A stretch of 64,000 nt of DNA from CAWINY01 sp963837635 (GTDB taxonomy: Bacteria; Acidobacteriota; Terriglobia; Terriglobales; Acidobacteriaceae), in NCBI GenBank assembly GCA_963837635.1, contig CAWINY010000007.1, positions 1,364,001 through 1,428,000 on the forward strand, read 5' to 3'. Below the pieces are notes generated by a model. It had not been told where the DNA came from. It made no database searches and saw nothing but the letters and a program-made list of their open reading frames with translations. Below, one piece after another: positions 42,245 to 50,228 of the stretch; the first letter of the stretch is position 1; every line of letters starts with the position of its first letter. Made by a program: the position numbers and the translations under genes.

Positions 42245-42421
42245 GAAAAGCGCTTTCGGCTATCAGCTTTCAGTTCCAGCGATTCGAATGGCTCTCTGGT
42301 ATCCGGCACTGGGCGCCAGGAATCTTAGATAAATCACGGCACACGGCCCTGGGAACGGTCAGCCGAAAGCTGAAAGCGCCATCTCCCAAACCGCGAGTTA
42401 GCGTCTAAACTATACATTCGC

Positions 42422-43525
42422 ATGATTCGTAACTGGTCACTTCCGGTTGGTCGCTTATTTGGGGTGGAAGTACGCATTCACCTCACCTTCGTTCTCCTGC
42501 TGCTGTTCGTCTGGATTACGGAAGCGGCAGTGCCGCATGGCACCAGCATCGACCGCGCCTTCGCGCTGGTCGGCATCATCTTCGGGTCGGTGATGCTCCA
42601 CGAACTCGGCCACGCGCTGGCAGCGATGCACAGCAACATCCCCGCGCGGGCGGTGATCCTGTTGCCCATCGGCGGCGTCACCCTGATGGACGAGACCGTG
42701 ATGCAGAAACCGGACTCCTGGCGCGACATTCGCATCTCGTTGGCCGGATCGCTGGTCAACCTGCTGGTCGGCATCGTCAGCGGCGCCATTCTGATCTCGG
42801 TGAGCCCGGAGATCGGTCTCTGGCAGCGCCCCCTGCTGTACTCGGGCGCGCTGCTGCGCAGCTTTGTCTGGGCCAACCTGTTCCTCGGACTGCTCAATCT
42901 ACTGCCAGCTTACCCCCTGGACGGCGGCCAAATTCTGCGTGCCTATTTCGGCCGCCACATTGACTTGGTACGCGCTACGCATCGTGCCGTGGCCGTGGGT
43001 CAAGGCTTCTCCATGCTGTTCGTCTTCGTCGGGATCTGGAACACCTGGCTGATGCTGGTAGGTTTGTTCCTCTTCCTGGCGGCGCAGATGGAGGAGCGCT
43101 CAGCCGTATTCCACTCCGTGCTCGCCTCGGTGGAGGTTGGCGACATCATGCTCACCGACTTCGCCACCCTCTCCCCCGGCGATACCCTCGAAGCTGCGCT
43201 GGAAAAAGCGGCCCACTCGCTGCAGGACGACTTCCCCGTTATCCTCGGCAGCGACATGGTGGGCGTCATCTCGCGCCAGGGCATCCTGGCCGCGATGCAG
43301 ACCGAGGGCAACGGCTACGTGCAGGCGGCCATGCACCGGGTCTCGGAAACCGGCCACATCCGTGACACGCTCGCCTCCGCATTCCATAAGATCACCGGCC
43401 AGGGGTTGACGCTGCTGCCCGTAGTCGATGCCGGACGCCTGGTCGGCATCGTCACCCTGCAGAACGTGATGCACAGCATGGGCGTGCTCGCCGAAACCCG
43501 CCGCCTGCGCCGGCGCCTGGGGTAG
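42422..43525 (+). CDS. Site-2 protease (M50) with CBS domain pair
   Basis: A 367-residue intramembrane zinc protease. The zinc motif HELGHALAA is in the second hydrophobic region (about residue 60) and the third ligand in LLPAYPLDGGQILRAYF (Asp at about 165). Some six transmembrane segments precede a C-terminal domain (about residues 240-355) with two CBS-like repeats (VGDIMLTDFATLSPGDTLEAAL, VGVISRQGILAAM, LLPVVDAGRLVGIVTLQNVM). CBS domains usually bind adenine nucleotides, so cleavage may respond to energy status. The substrate is unknown; this group is related to SpoIVFB-type proteases. Confidence 0.92.
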   Translation: MIRNWSLPVGRLFGVEVRIHLTFVLLLLFVWITEAAVPHGTSIDRAFALVGIIFGSVMLHELGHALAAMHSNIPARAVILLPIGGVTLMDETVMQKPDSWRDIRISLAGSLVNLLVGIVSGAILISVSPEIGLWQRPLLYSGALLRSFVWANLFLGLLNLLPAYPLDGGQILRAYFGRHIDLVRATHRAVAVGQGFSMLFVFVGIWNTWLMLVGLFLFLAAQMEERSAVFHSVLASVEVGDIMLTDFATLSPGDTLEAALEKAAHSLQDDFPVILGSDMVGVISRQGILAAMQTEGNGYVQAAMHRVSETGHIRDTLASAFHKITGQGLTLLPVVDAGRLVGIVTLQNVMHSMGVLAETRRLRRRLG

Positions 43526-43559
43526 TTACAGGTGCAATCCCGAACTCGTCCGTTGATAT

Positions 43560-43640
43560 GGACGCTGATTCGGCTGATTAGCCGGCGGTTTCGGGTTCCT
43601 TTTTGGGAATCAGTGCTGATCCGCGTGATCAGCAGTTCTT
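43560..43640. repeat. ATCAGCG-type inverted repeat, copy 3
   Basis: GACGCTGATTCGGCTGATTAGCCGGC on the left pairs imperfectly with GAATCAGTGCTGATCCGCGTGATCAGC on the right. Same family as 6013-6102 and 8762-8842. Confidence 0.75.
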
Positions 43641-43730
43641 TGCCAGCCACCGGCTGCCGAATTCCGGCATAAGCGTCGCGCCGCGATACAACATTATTCC
43701 ACGCCAGCGAATCTAATAAGGGGATTGTCC

Positions 43731-43823
43731 ATGGCGGAACTTGCCGTCATCGTCGTGCTGATCGCTCTGGTCGTACTCGGCTCGCTCTTGCCGCCGAACC
43801 ACGACGTCAAATTCCCGCGCTAA
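43731..43823 (+). CDS. Possible 30-residue single-helix membrane peptide
   Basis: ATG GCG GAA ... TAA encodes a peptide of the form MAELAVIVVLIALVVLGSLL followed by PPNHDVKFPR. It has one hydrophobic helix and a polar C-terminal tail. AAGGGG lies 8 bp upstream of the ATG, and a Rho-independent terminator follows 25 bp after the stop, so a short transcript with a single tiny gene is plausible. No known family recognised. Confidence 0.55.
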   Translation: MAELAVIVVLIALVVLGSLLPPNHDVKFPR

Positions 43824-43848
43824 AGCTGCTACCTGCTACGTACCCGAT

Positions 43849-43868
43849 CCGCTCCCAGAGCGGTTTTT
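43849..43868 (+). terminator. Rho-independent terminator
   Basis: CCGCTC-CCA-GAGCGG followed by TTTTT, just after the 30-residue frame. Confidence 0.8.
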
Positions 43869-44089
43869 CTCGCCTTTTGCACACTGCCCCATCAGCCTGC
43901 AGCGGCGCCATCCCCAATTCTGGATTCGCTAGAAACCGGCCCTGGTGGCTGGTTTAAGAGAATTTGAACAGAACGTGAACGGCGCATGAAAACCTGACTG
44001 CATCATTTCTGCGGCACCCGCCTGTGAACGGGCTGCACTCAGCTGAAAACAAAGGCGTTATAGTCTCAATTTCAGGGTTGACTCTGAAC

Positions 44090-44557
44090 CCGGCAGGAGT
44101 AAAACCAGAATCGTTCTTTGACATTTGATGTTTCCCGATTGGCGTCGAGTCCGGGGCTCAAGTCCGGCTCGGCGTAAGCCTTCCGCCGCTTCGAACGGGG
44201 GGAGGCAAGCTGCGATCCGATTCGAACGGCTCGTGGCACTCCAGCGGTCGGCCGACCTTGGAGCCGGGGCAACCCAACAGCGCGCGCTATTGGGCAGTCC
44301 ACAAGGCGCCGAGGGCCCGACGAGGGTCAATTGCGAGGCGCTGGTCGAGTGAGCAGGGAATGTCGAAGGCAAAACAGAATCCCGAGGACGTTGTGTCGGT
44401 TTTCCCGGTTGGTCGGTGAGCCCGGAGCCTGAGCCCGGATCGCCTGTCGCGAGCCGCAAGGCAGTGACAGTGCTGGTCAGGTGAGGGTCTAACGCAAGCT
44501 ACTGGCCGAGGAAGCAGTCGCAACTAGGTCGCAAGACCACCTCGGGATTCCTTTTTT
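44090..44557 (+). ncRNA. Candidate structured non-coding RNA (unassigned)
   Basis: No coding frame is convincing over about 450 bp. Two segments, about 44097-44171 and 44366-44442, are imperfect direct repeats with shared CAGAATC, TTTCCCG, GATTGG/GGTTGG and GAG-CCCGG-style hairpin bases. The 3' end folds as CCGAGG (44506) around GGTC-GCAA-GACC (GNRA-type tetraloop) to CCTCGG (44540-44545) and then six T residues (44552-44557), as expected for an RNA ending at an intrinsic terminator. I could not match it to RNase P RNA, tmRNA, 6S or SRP RNA. The 5' end is a guess. Confidence 0.4.
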
Positions 44558-44775
44558 CAGCCATCAGCCATCAGCCCTCAGCTCTCAGCTCTCAGCTCTC
44601 CAGCCGCGAAGCGATTCTGCTCCCCCCAGAGTGCGGCCTCACAGAGAACCCAATAAGCGAAGATCGACACCGCCATTGGCGACGGTTCCGCAGGTTTCAG
44701 AACGACCGAAGACGCGACGCAAAGGTCTGCGCTTGAGAACTGATGGCTGACGGCTGAGCGCTGACGGCTGATGGC
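44558..44775. repeat. Heptamer arrays in inverted orientation around 135 bp
   Basis: Six consecutive 7-nt units (CAGCCAT twice, CAGCCCT, CAGCTCT three times; 44558-44599) face an inverted series (GATGGCTGACGGCTGAG, GACGGCTGATGGCT; about 44739-44775). The unique centre shows no gene. The right side ends at the stop codon of the DnaC-like gene. Confidence 0.85.
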
Positions 44776-44777
44776 TC

Positions 44778-45575
44778 TTAGAAGTAGCTCGGGGTAGAGG
44801 GCAGTTTCGCCACCGCTTCCCGGTAATCCTGACCTTCGAACTCGATCTTCTCGCACATTTCGTACAAGCGCGAGCGCATTCGATCCGTTATCCGGTCGCC
44901 GAGGGTGGGTTTTCCCATGGCGCGCCGCGCCGCCATCGGACTGCGCAGGTCCTCAGCTCCGGTCATGTCCCGTTCCGGAAGATCTGGATAGTTCGTGGTG
45001 ATGATGGTGGTGCGATTCTCGTTATACCTGGCGTTGAGAACGATGCTGACGGTATCCCACACCCACTCGGAAGGCTTGATCGCGCCCAGTTCGTCCAACA
45101 ACACGACTTCCGTGCTCGCCACCGGTCGCAGCAACTCCATTTCCGTCACCGCGACCGCGGGGTTGTAGGAATTCTGTATGGACTTGAGCAGTTCGCGGTA
45201 GTCCACGAACAAACACGGCACACCCTTGCGCCGGACCAGTTCCTTCAGGATGCTGACCGCAAGGTGAGTCTTGCCGGTGCCGACGTTTCCGATGAAGAGC
45301 AGGCCTTGGTTCAGATGATCCGGCTCGTAGCTCTCGACGAACCGCTGCGCCACCCCCTTGGCTTTCACCAGCGATACATTCCGGGCGATGAACTCGTTCA
45401 TCTCGCAGTGTTCATACCGGCGCGGGATGCGGGCAGCTTTGAGGAGCTGTTGCCCGCGCGCGGCCAGTAGGCATTCACAACGCGTTACCCGGCGCGGATC
45501 GGCGGCCAGCTTCATCCAGCCGGTGTCGTTGCAGAAGGGACAAGTTGGCTTCTCGGGGACAGGGGTGGAGGACAT
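44778..45575 (-). CDS. DnaC-like ATPase (helicase-loader family)
   Basis: A 265-residue AAA+ protein. The N-terminus has a possible zinc site (CPFCNDTGW and RCEC), then LFIGNVGTGKTHLAVSIL (Walker A), VLLDELGAIKPSEW (Walker B) and TTIITTNYPDL (sensor 1). This matches DnaC/DnaI-type loaders that place the replicative helicase, and also IstB-like proteins. No transposase is beside it, so a chromosomal loader is more likely. The start ATG 45575 has AAGGTGG upstream; a TTG at 45599 would add eight residues. Confidence 0.85.
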   Translation of the reverse strand: MSSTPVPEKPTCPFCNDTGWMKLAADPRRVTRCECLLAARGQQLLKAARIPRRYEHCEMNEFIARNVSLVKAKGVAQRFVESYEPDHLNQGLLFIGNVGTGKTHLAVSILKELVRRKGVPCLFVDYRELLKSIQNSYNPAVAVTEMELLRPVASTEVVLLDELGAIKPSEWVWDTVSIVLNARYNENRTTIITTNYPDLPERDMTGAEDLRSPMAARRAMGKPTLGDRITDRMRSRLYEMCEKIEFEGQDYREAVAKLPSTPSYF

Positions 45576-45739
45576 GGGGTCACCACCTTTGTACCTCAAG
45601 TCAGGCTGAGGAAGGTGGAGGAAAACAGGGAATCAACTCTAGCGATGACCACTAACGACTTATTTCAAAAACCAGATCCGTTCAATCCATTCTCAATCCG
45701 TGAAATCCGCGGTCGGCTTTGGACTTTCGTGGATCACTG

Positions 45740-45994
45740 ATGGCCCGATATGTACTAAGGCAATCTTTCCCGCAACCAGGGACTCTCCCGGTGAATCTGA
45801 TGGCTGTTGGGCCTTCTGTGTCTGCGGCTCAAGCGCCCGCAAGTCGAGGGCTCAACACGCCGGGGCCGCGAGACAGGACGGCGCCTCAAGACCTACCGTG
45901 GCCGAAGCTGGTCAGGGTGGCGGTGCCCAAACTCAGCGTGGGCAAGAAACAGGGACCAGCAGTGGCGCGCGGCGACGCGCGTAAGGAGTCGTAG
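45740..45994 (+). CDS. Doubtful small open frame before aceA
   Basis: An 84-codon frame (MARYVLRQSFPQPGTLP...) ends 5 bp before aceA, and its last codons overlap the aceA ribosome-binding site. It is Pro/Ala/Lys-rich with no domain and no clear ribosome-binding site. The distance to aceA would fit an operon, but codon content is not convincing. Likely the aceA leader. Confidence 0.25.
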   Translation: MARYVLRQSFPQPGTLPVNLMAVGPSVSAAQAPASRGLNTPGPRDRTAPQDLPWPKLVRVAVPKLSVGKKQGPAVARGDARKES

Positions 45995-45999
45995 GGACC

Positions 46000-47400
46000 A
46001 TGGCAAAGCAGGGACAATCCAACTTCCCGGGCCTGGAGAAGGGCTGGGAAAGCGATAAGCGGTGGCACGGCATCGAACGCCCGTACACCCCAAAGGACGT
46101 GGAGCGATTACGCGGTAGCGTGCACGTCGAGCATACCCTGGCGCGGTTGGGCGCCGAGCGCTTCTGGGAGCTGGTCAAGACCGAGCCGTTTGTGCCCGCG
46201 CTGGGCGCCATGACTGGCAATCAGGCAGTCGAGCAGGTCAAGGCCGGCCTGAAGGCCATCTACATCAGCGGTTGGCAGTGCGCCGCCGACGCCAATAATG
46301 CCGGCCACATGTACCCCGACCAGAGCCTCTATCCCGCCGATAGCGTTCCCAACCTTTGCCGGCGCATCAACAACGCCCTGATGCGCGCCGACCAGATCCA
46401 TCAGTCGGAAGGCAAGAACTCGATATACTGGTTTGCCCCCCTGGTTGCCGACGCGGAAGCCGGTTTTGGCGGCGTGCTTAACGCCTTCGAACTGACCAAG
46501 GCCCTGATCGAAGCCGGCGCCGCTGCCGTCCATTTGGAGGATCAGCTCTCGTCCGCCAAGAAGTGCGGCCACATGGGCGGCAAAGTTCTGGTACCCACGC
46601 AAGAAGCGATCCAGAAGCTGGTCGCGGCGCGCCTGGCGGCGGACGTATGCGGCGTGCCCACTGTGATTGTCGCGCGCACCGATGCCATGAGCGCATACCT
46701 GCTCACCAGCGACATGGATGCACGCGACCGGGATTTCATCATCAGCGGCGCGCGCACCTACGAGGGGTTCCATCACATCCGTGGTGGAATCGATTCGGCC
46801 ATCGCCCGCGCCATCTCCTACGCGCCCTATGCCGACATGCTGTGGTGTGAGACCTCCGAGCCGGACTTGGACGAGGCCGAGAAGTTTGCTACAGCGGTGC
46901 ACGCCAAGTACCCGGGCAAGCTGCTGGCGTACAACTGCTCGCCCTCCTTCAATTGGCGCAAGAAGCTGGATGACGCCGACATCGCGCGCTTCATCCCCAC
47001 GCTGAGCGAGATGGGCTATAAGTTCCAGTTCATCACCCTGGCCGGCTTCCACTCGTTGAATCTCGCCATGTACGAGCTGGCGCGTGGCTTCAAGGACACC
47101 GGCATGACCGCCTACTCCCGCCTGCAGGAGAAGGAATTCAGCCGCGAGCGCGAATACGGCTACGAGGCGGTGAAGCATCAGCATTTCGTTGGCACGGGAT
47201 ATTTTGACGAGATCCAGCAACTCGTCACCAACGGCACGGCCTCGACCACCGCTCTCACCGGATCCACGGAAGAAGAGCAGTTCGATGCCGCCTCGACCCT
47301 GCAGGTCGAGCATCTCCTGGAGCGCGTTCTGCCCGAGCACCCGGGCGCGGCCGCAAGCAAGCCAAAGTTGATAAGAGACAAAAAGGGCGAGGCCGCGTAA
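46000..47400 (+). CDS. aceA: Isocitrate lyase
   Basis: AceA cleaves isocitrate to glyoxylate and succinate, the entry to the glyoxylate shunt used on acetate or fatty acids. The 466-residue protein includes SVHVEHTLARLGAERFW, ISGWQCAADANNAGHMYPDQSLYP, VADAEAGFGGVLNAFEL with metal-site acids, the catalytic KKCGHMGGKVLVPT (Cys at about 189), ARTDAMSAYLLTSD, and YNCSPSFNWRKKLDD. Length is a little over the bacterial norm (about 430). Malate synthase is not adjacent. AAGGAG lies 8-13 bp before the start. Confidence 0.96.
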   Translation: MAKQGQSNFPGLEKGWESDKRWHGIERPYTPKDVERLRGSVHVEHTLARLGAERFWELVKTEPFVPALGAMTGNQAVEQVKAGLKAIYISGWQCAADANNAGHMYPDQSLYPADSVPNLCRRINNALMRADQIHQSEGKNSIYWFAPLVADAEAGFGGVLNAFELTKALIEAGAAAVHLEDQLSSAKKCGHMGGKVLVPTQEAIQKLVAARLAADVCGVPTVIVARTDAMSAYLLTSDMDARDRDFIISGARTYEGFHHIRGGIDSAIARAISYAPYADMLWCETSEPDLDEAEKFATAVHAKYPGKLLAYNCSPSFNWRKKLDDADIARFIPTLSEMGYKFQFITLAGFHSLNLAMYELARGFKDTGMTAYSRLQEKEFSREREYGYEAVKHQHFVGTGYFDEIQQLVTNGTASTTALTGSTEEEQFDAASTLQVEHLLERVLPEHPGAAASKPKLIRDKKGEAA

Positions 47401-47424
47401 ATCAACAACGGATTCAAGCAAGTT

Positions 47425-47504
47425 AACAACGGATTGAAACGGATTTAGACGGATCAGAGAGCCTTTTCTCAGATCCCTTTCGATCCGTCTTAATCCGTTG
47501 TTGG
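47425..47504. repeat. Inverted repeat AACAACGGATT...AATCCGTTGTT after aceA
   Basis: AACAACGGATTGAAACGGAT and AGACGGATCAGAGA are inverted as TCTCAGATCC and GATCCGTCTTAATCCGTTGTT. It follows the aceA stop by 25 bp and could act as terminator. Like other repeats here it is built from similar short units. Confidence 0.8.
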
Positions 47505-47565
47505 CTTTTCACGTTTCCCGTCCGCGCGCATCCAACCAATTGAGCCACTTCGCAAAGGAGAGTTC

Positions 47566-47841
47566 ATGAAGCATTCAGTAGTCGCCCTTATGCTCGTACT
47601 CACGCTTTCGGCGAGTCTCGCGTTCGCCCGAGCTGGTCAGGTTGGCACCGCAGGGCACGATGTGAAGGCCGCTGGCGAGGACACCGGCAAAGCCGCGAAA
47701 GATACTGGAAAGGCGACGGTTGGCGCCACGAAGAAAGGCGTCCACGGCACCAAAAAGGTCGTCAAGAAAGCGACTCACAAGGGCGCGCACAAGACCAAGA
47801 AAGCTGCTGGCAGCGTCGAGAATAAAACCGGCAGCAAGTAG
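47566..47841 (+). CDS. Small secreted Lys/Ala/Gly-rich protein (histone H1-like composition)
   Basis: A 91-residue protein with a Sec-type signal peptide (residues 1-22, VALMLVLTLSASLAFA) and a mature part rich in Lys, Gly, Ala and Thr with near-repeats (KAAGEDTGKAAKDTGKATVG, KKGVHGTKKVVKKATHKGAHK). The composition resembles histone H1-like tails, but the signal peptide implies export, where it might bind polyanions such as LPS, nucleic acid or polysaccharide. AAGGAGAG precedes the start and a perfect hairpin follows. Function unknown. Confidence 0.78.
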   Translation: MKHSVVALMLVLTLSASLAFARAGQVGTAGHDVKAAGEDTGKAAKDTGKATVGATKKGVHGTKKVVKKATHKGAHKTKKAAGSVENKTGSK

Positions 47842-47849
47842 ATCACTTC

Positions 47850-47885
47850 TTGGAAAGGGTGCGGCTTCAGCCGCACCCTTTCCAA
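47850..47885. terminator. Perfect 17-bp hairpin after the Lys-rich gene
   Basis: TTGGAAAGGGTGCGGCT-TC-AGCCGCACCCTTTCCAA forms a perfect stem with a two-base loop. There is no T tract (AAAACAAGG follows), so it could also be a repeat or bind a protein. Confidence 0.6.
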
Positions 47886-48036
47886 AACAAGGCCAGCCGC
47901 CGCATCTGTTGGTACCTTCAGGGGTATAACTGCCCATCTGTGTGACGCACTACATTGAGTACTGAGTACTGAAAACTTGCTTTCCGCGAAACTTTTCCGC
48001 GTCTGGCGCGTCTTATCCAGCAAGGAAAGCGGCCCC

Positions 48037-48996
48037 ATGCTTATCAGGAAGCCTCCGGATATCCCCTCCTCCGAGATCACGGACAAGAACCTCTACTTAG
48101 ATCGTCGCAAGTTCCTCGCCGGGGCCGCGGCTGTGGGCGCGGCGGCGCTCGGCGGTGCGCAACTGCTCGGCAATCACGATTCCCCTGCGGTTGTTCATGC
48201 GGCGACTTCGCTGAACGTTTCCAAGAAGACGGACTACGCCTCCGGCGAGAAGCCAACCCCGAAGAACGACATCACCAGCTACAACAATTTCTACGAGTAC
48301 GGCACGGATAAATACTCTCCCGCGAAGGAGGCGCAGAAGCTCAGGACGCGGCCCTGGACAGTGAAGGTGGAGGGCTTGGTCAAGAGCCCGAAGACCTACG
48401 ACATCGATTCCATCATGAAGATCTCTCCGCTGGAGGAGCGCATCTACCGGCACCGTTGTGTCGAGGGCTGGTCGATGGTGATTCCCTGGGTTGGCTTTCC
48501 GCTGGGCGACTTCCTCAAGCAGGTCGAGCCAACTTCGAAAGCCAAGTACGTGGAGTTCACCACGCTCTACGACCCCAGCCAGATGCCCGGACAGCGCAGC
48601 AGCGTGCTCGACTGGCCCTATGCGGAAGGTCTGCGGCTGGACGAGGCTCTGCATCCGCTGGCGATCCTGGCGCTCGGCCTATACGGCGATGTGCTGCCGA
48701 ACCAGGACGGTGCGCCGCTGCGATTGGTGGTGCCCTGGAAATACGGATTCAAGAGCATCAAATCGATCGTGAAGATTCGCCTGACCGACGCGCAACCGGC
48801 GACAGCGTGGAACAAGGCCGCGTCCAACGAGTACGGCTTCTACTCCAATGTGAACCCCAATGTGGATCATCCTCGTTGGAGCCAAGCCCACGAACGCCGC
48901 ATCGGCGAGTTCTTCAAGCGCAAGACTTTGATGTTCAACGGCTACGACCAGGTGGCATCGCTCTATAGCGGCATGGATCTGAAGAAGTATTTGTAG
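48037..48996 (+). CDS. msrP: Periplasmic methionine-sulfoxide reductase catalytic subunit (Mo-dependent)
   Basis: MsrP reduces protein-bound methionine sulfoxide in the periplasm using a molybdopterin cofactor and electrons from MsrQ. The 319-residue protein has a Tat-type signal (DRRKFLAG followed by a long Ala/Gly hydrophobic stretch), the Mo-ligating Cys141 in RHRCVEGWSMVIPW, and the sulfite-oxidase-fold segments RPWTVKVEGLV, PLRLVVPWKYGFKSIK and WNKAASNEYGFYSNVNP. The ATG at 48037 has AAGGAAAG upstream and puts the twin-Arg segment about 30 residues in; a longer in-frame start (47977) is less likely. msrQ follows after 65 bp. Confidence 0.94.
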   Translation: MLIRKPPDIPSSEITDKNLYLDRRKFLAGAAAVGAAALGGAQLLGNHDSPAVVHAATSLNVSKKTDYASGEKPTPKNDITSYNNFYEYGTDKYSPAKEAQKLRTRPWTVKVEGLVKSPKTYDIDSIMKISPLEERIYRHRCVEGWSMVIPWVGFPLGDFLKQVEPTSKAKYVEFTTLYDPSQMPGQRSSVLDWPYAEGLRLDEALHPLAILALGLYGDVLPNQDGAPLRLVVPWKYGFKSIKSIVKIRLTDAQPATAWNKAASNEYGFYSNVNPNVDHPRWSQAHERRIGEFFKRKTLMFNGYDQVASLYSGMDLKKYL

Positions 48997-49061
48997 GGTT
49001 TGTCATCCTTCGCTTCGCTCAGACTGACAACTCGCAGAATGACAATTTGCGGTTCAGAATT

Positions 49062-49694
49062 ATGAAGAATCAGCGGATATGGAAAGTATTGGTGTTCCTC
49101 GCTTGCCTAGCGCCGCTCGGCTGGCTCGTCTGGAAAGGGTTCAACGCCGAGTTGGGAGCGAATCCCATCGAGGTGATTACGTGGTCCACCGGCAAGTGGA
49201 CGCTCGGCTTCCTGCTGATCACGCTTTCCATAACGCCGCTGCGCAAGCTCACCGGACGCCCGTGGCTGATCAAGTTCCGCCGCATGCTGGGGCTGTTTGC
49301 ATTCTTCTACGGATGCCTGCACCTCACCACTTTCGTGTGGCTGGACAAGTTCTTCGACGTGCACGAAATGCTGCACGACATTGCAAAACGCAAGTTCATC
49401 ACCATTGGCTTCGCCGCATTCTGCGCCATGGTGCCGCTGGCGGTGACCTCGACTTCCGGCTGGATCCGCCGGCTGGGCGGCAAGCGCTGGCAGGCGCTGC
49501 ACCGGCTCATTTATTTCAGCGCGCTGGCCGGGGTGGTTCACTTCTCCTGGGCGGTAAAAAGGGATTTGACCCAGCCGATCGAGTTCGGCATTGTGCTGGC
49601 AGGACTGCTGCTCTATCGCGCGCCGCTCTGGCTGAAGCGGAAACCCACGCCGAGCCCGATGCGCTCCCCTATCCCGGAATCGCCGTCGGCATGA
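49062..49694 (+). CDS. msrQ: MsrPQ system haem-binding membrane subunit
   Basis: MsrQ is a b-haem membrane protein passing electrons to MsrP. The 210-residue protein has six predicted helices: VLVFLACLAPLGWLVW, WTLGFLLITLSITPLRKL, LGLFAFFYGCLHLTTFVWL with a haem-ligand His, FITIGFAAFCAMVPLAVTS, ALHRLIYFSALAGVVHFSWAV with two more His, and IEFGIVLAGLLLY. This is the ferric-reductase-like fold of the family. I chose ATG 49062 over an in-frame TTG at 49047. Operon with msrP. Confidence 0.93.
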   Translation: MKNQRIWKVLVFLACLAPLGWLVWKGFNAELGANPIEVITWSTGKWTLGFLLITLSITPLRKLTGRPWLIKFRRMLGLFAFFYGCLHLTTFVWLDKFFDVHEMLHDIAKRKFITIGFAAFCAMVPLAVTSTSGWIRRLGGKRWQALHRLIYFSALAGVVHFSWAVKRDLTQPIEFGIVLAGLLLYRAPLWLKRKPTPSPMRSPIPESPSA

Positions 49695-49702
49695 GTGTCG
49701 GG

Positions 49703-49912
49703 AAACCTACCACGGAGACACGGAGAAGAACTTAATCGGGTGATGGGTCATCGGGTCAACTCGGACCTGTGGACTACCTGATTACCAACCCGATCCGGAA
49801 GAGCACCCCTGAGACACGGCCAGAAGAATCCTGGGTTCTGCGCTGGGCTCTCAGTGCTTTTGTCCTTCTTTAATTGGTTTTCTCCGTGTCTCTGTGTCTC
49901 CGTGGTAGGTTT
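49703..49912. repeat. 210-bp inverted-repeat element with ACCACGGAGACACGGAGAA ends
   Basis: AAACCTACCACGGAGACACG on the left (49703) is found inverted on the right as TTCTCCGTGTCTCTGTGTCTC followed by CGTGGTAGGTTT to 49912. The centre is about 150 bp without a gene. It lies after msrQ and has the same layout as the 202-bp element at 23251. Confidence 0.88.
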
Positions 49913-49921
49913 TCGCACAAT

Positions 49922-50143
49922 TCAGAAACGCATGGATGAATCCGAATCCCTGCCGCCTTGGAGTGGCCGCTTCACCCATTCGATCAGCTCACGCCAGTAG
50001 CGTCTTTCGGCTTGCAGGAAGGCGCGCATATGGCTCGGCCAAATCAGCTTTCCGGCCACGGCCGCAATCAGCACCAATGCGCCAAACAGAAAGCCGACGC
50101 ACCGGAGCGCCACGCTGAGCAACGTTTTGGACGTGATTTGCAC
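49922..50143 (-). CDS. Small hypothetical membrane protein
   Basis: A 73-residue frame with one hydrophobic helix (LRCVGFLFGALVLIAAVAGKLIW) and a basic, amphipathic C-terminus (AERRYWRELIEWVKRPL). It is oriented away from treY, whose start is 86 bp beyond, so the two could share a divergent promoter. There is no family I recognise and no strong ribosome-binding site, but composition is protein-like. Confidence 0.45.
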   Translation of the reverse strand: MQITSKTLLSVALRCVGFLFGALVLIAAVAGKLIWPSHMRAFLQAERRYWRELIEWVKRPLQGGRDSDSSMRF

Positions 50144-50228
50144 GGCTGTCTATCGTCGCTGATAACGGGCAGCGCTGCAACTGCCCTGTTCTGCTCCATG
50201 CGGGCTGGCGCGCATCTAACCTCGACGC

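Noticed and set aside
44090..44557. RNase P RNA, tmRNA, 6S or SRP RNA
   Set aside because: The conserved cores I know for these RNAs (for example GAGGAAAGTCC of RNase P or the tmRNA tag region) are absent on both strands.
44558..44599. Short direct repeats considered as a CRISPR array
   Set aside because: Units are 7 nt with no spacers and are part of an inverted array; no cas genes are present.
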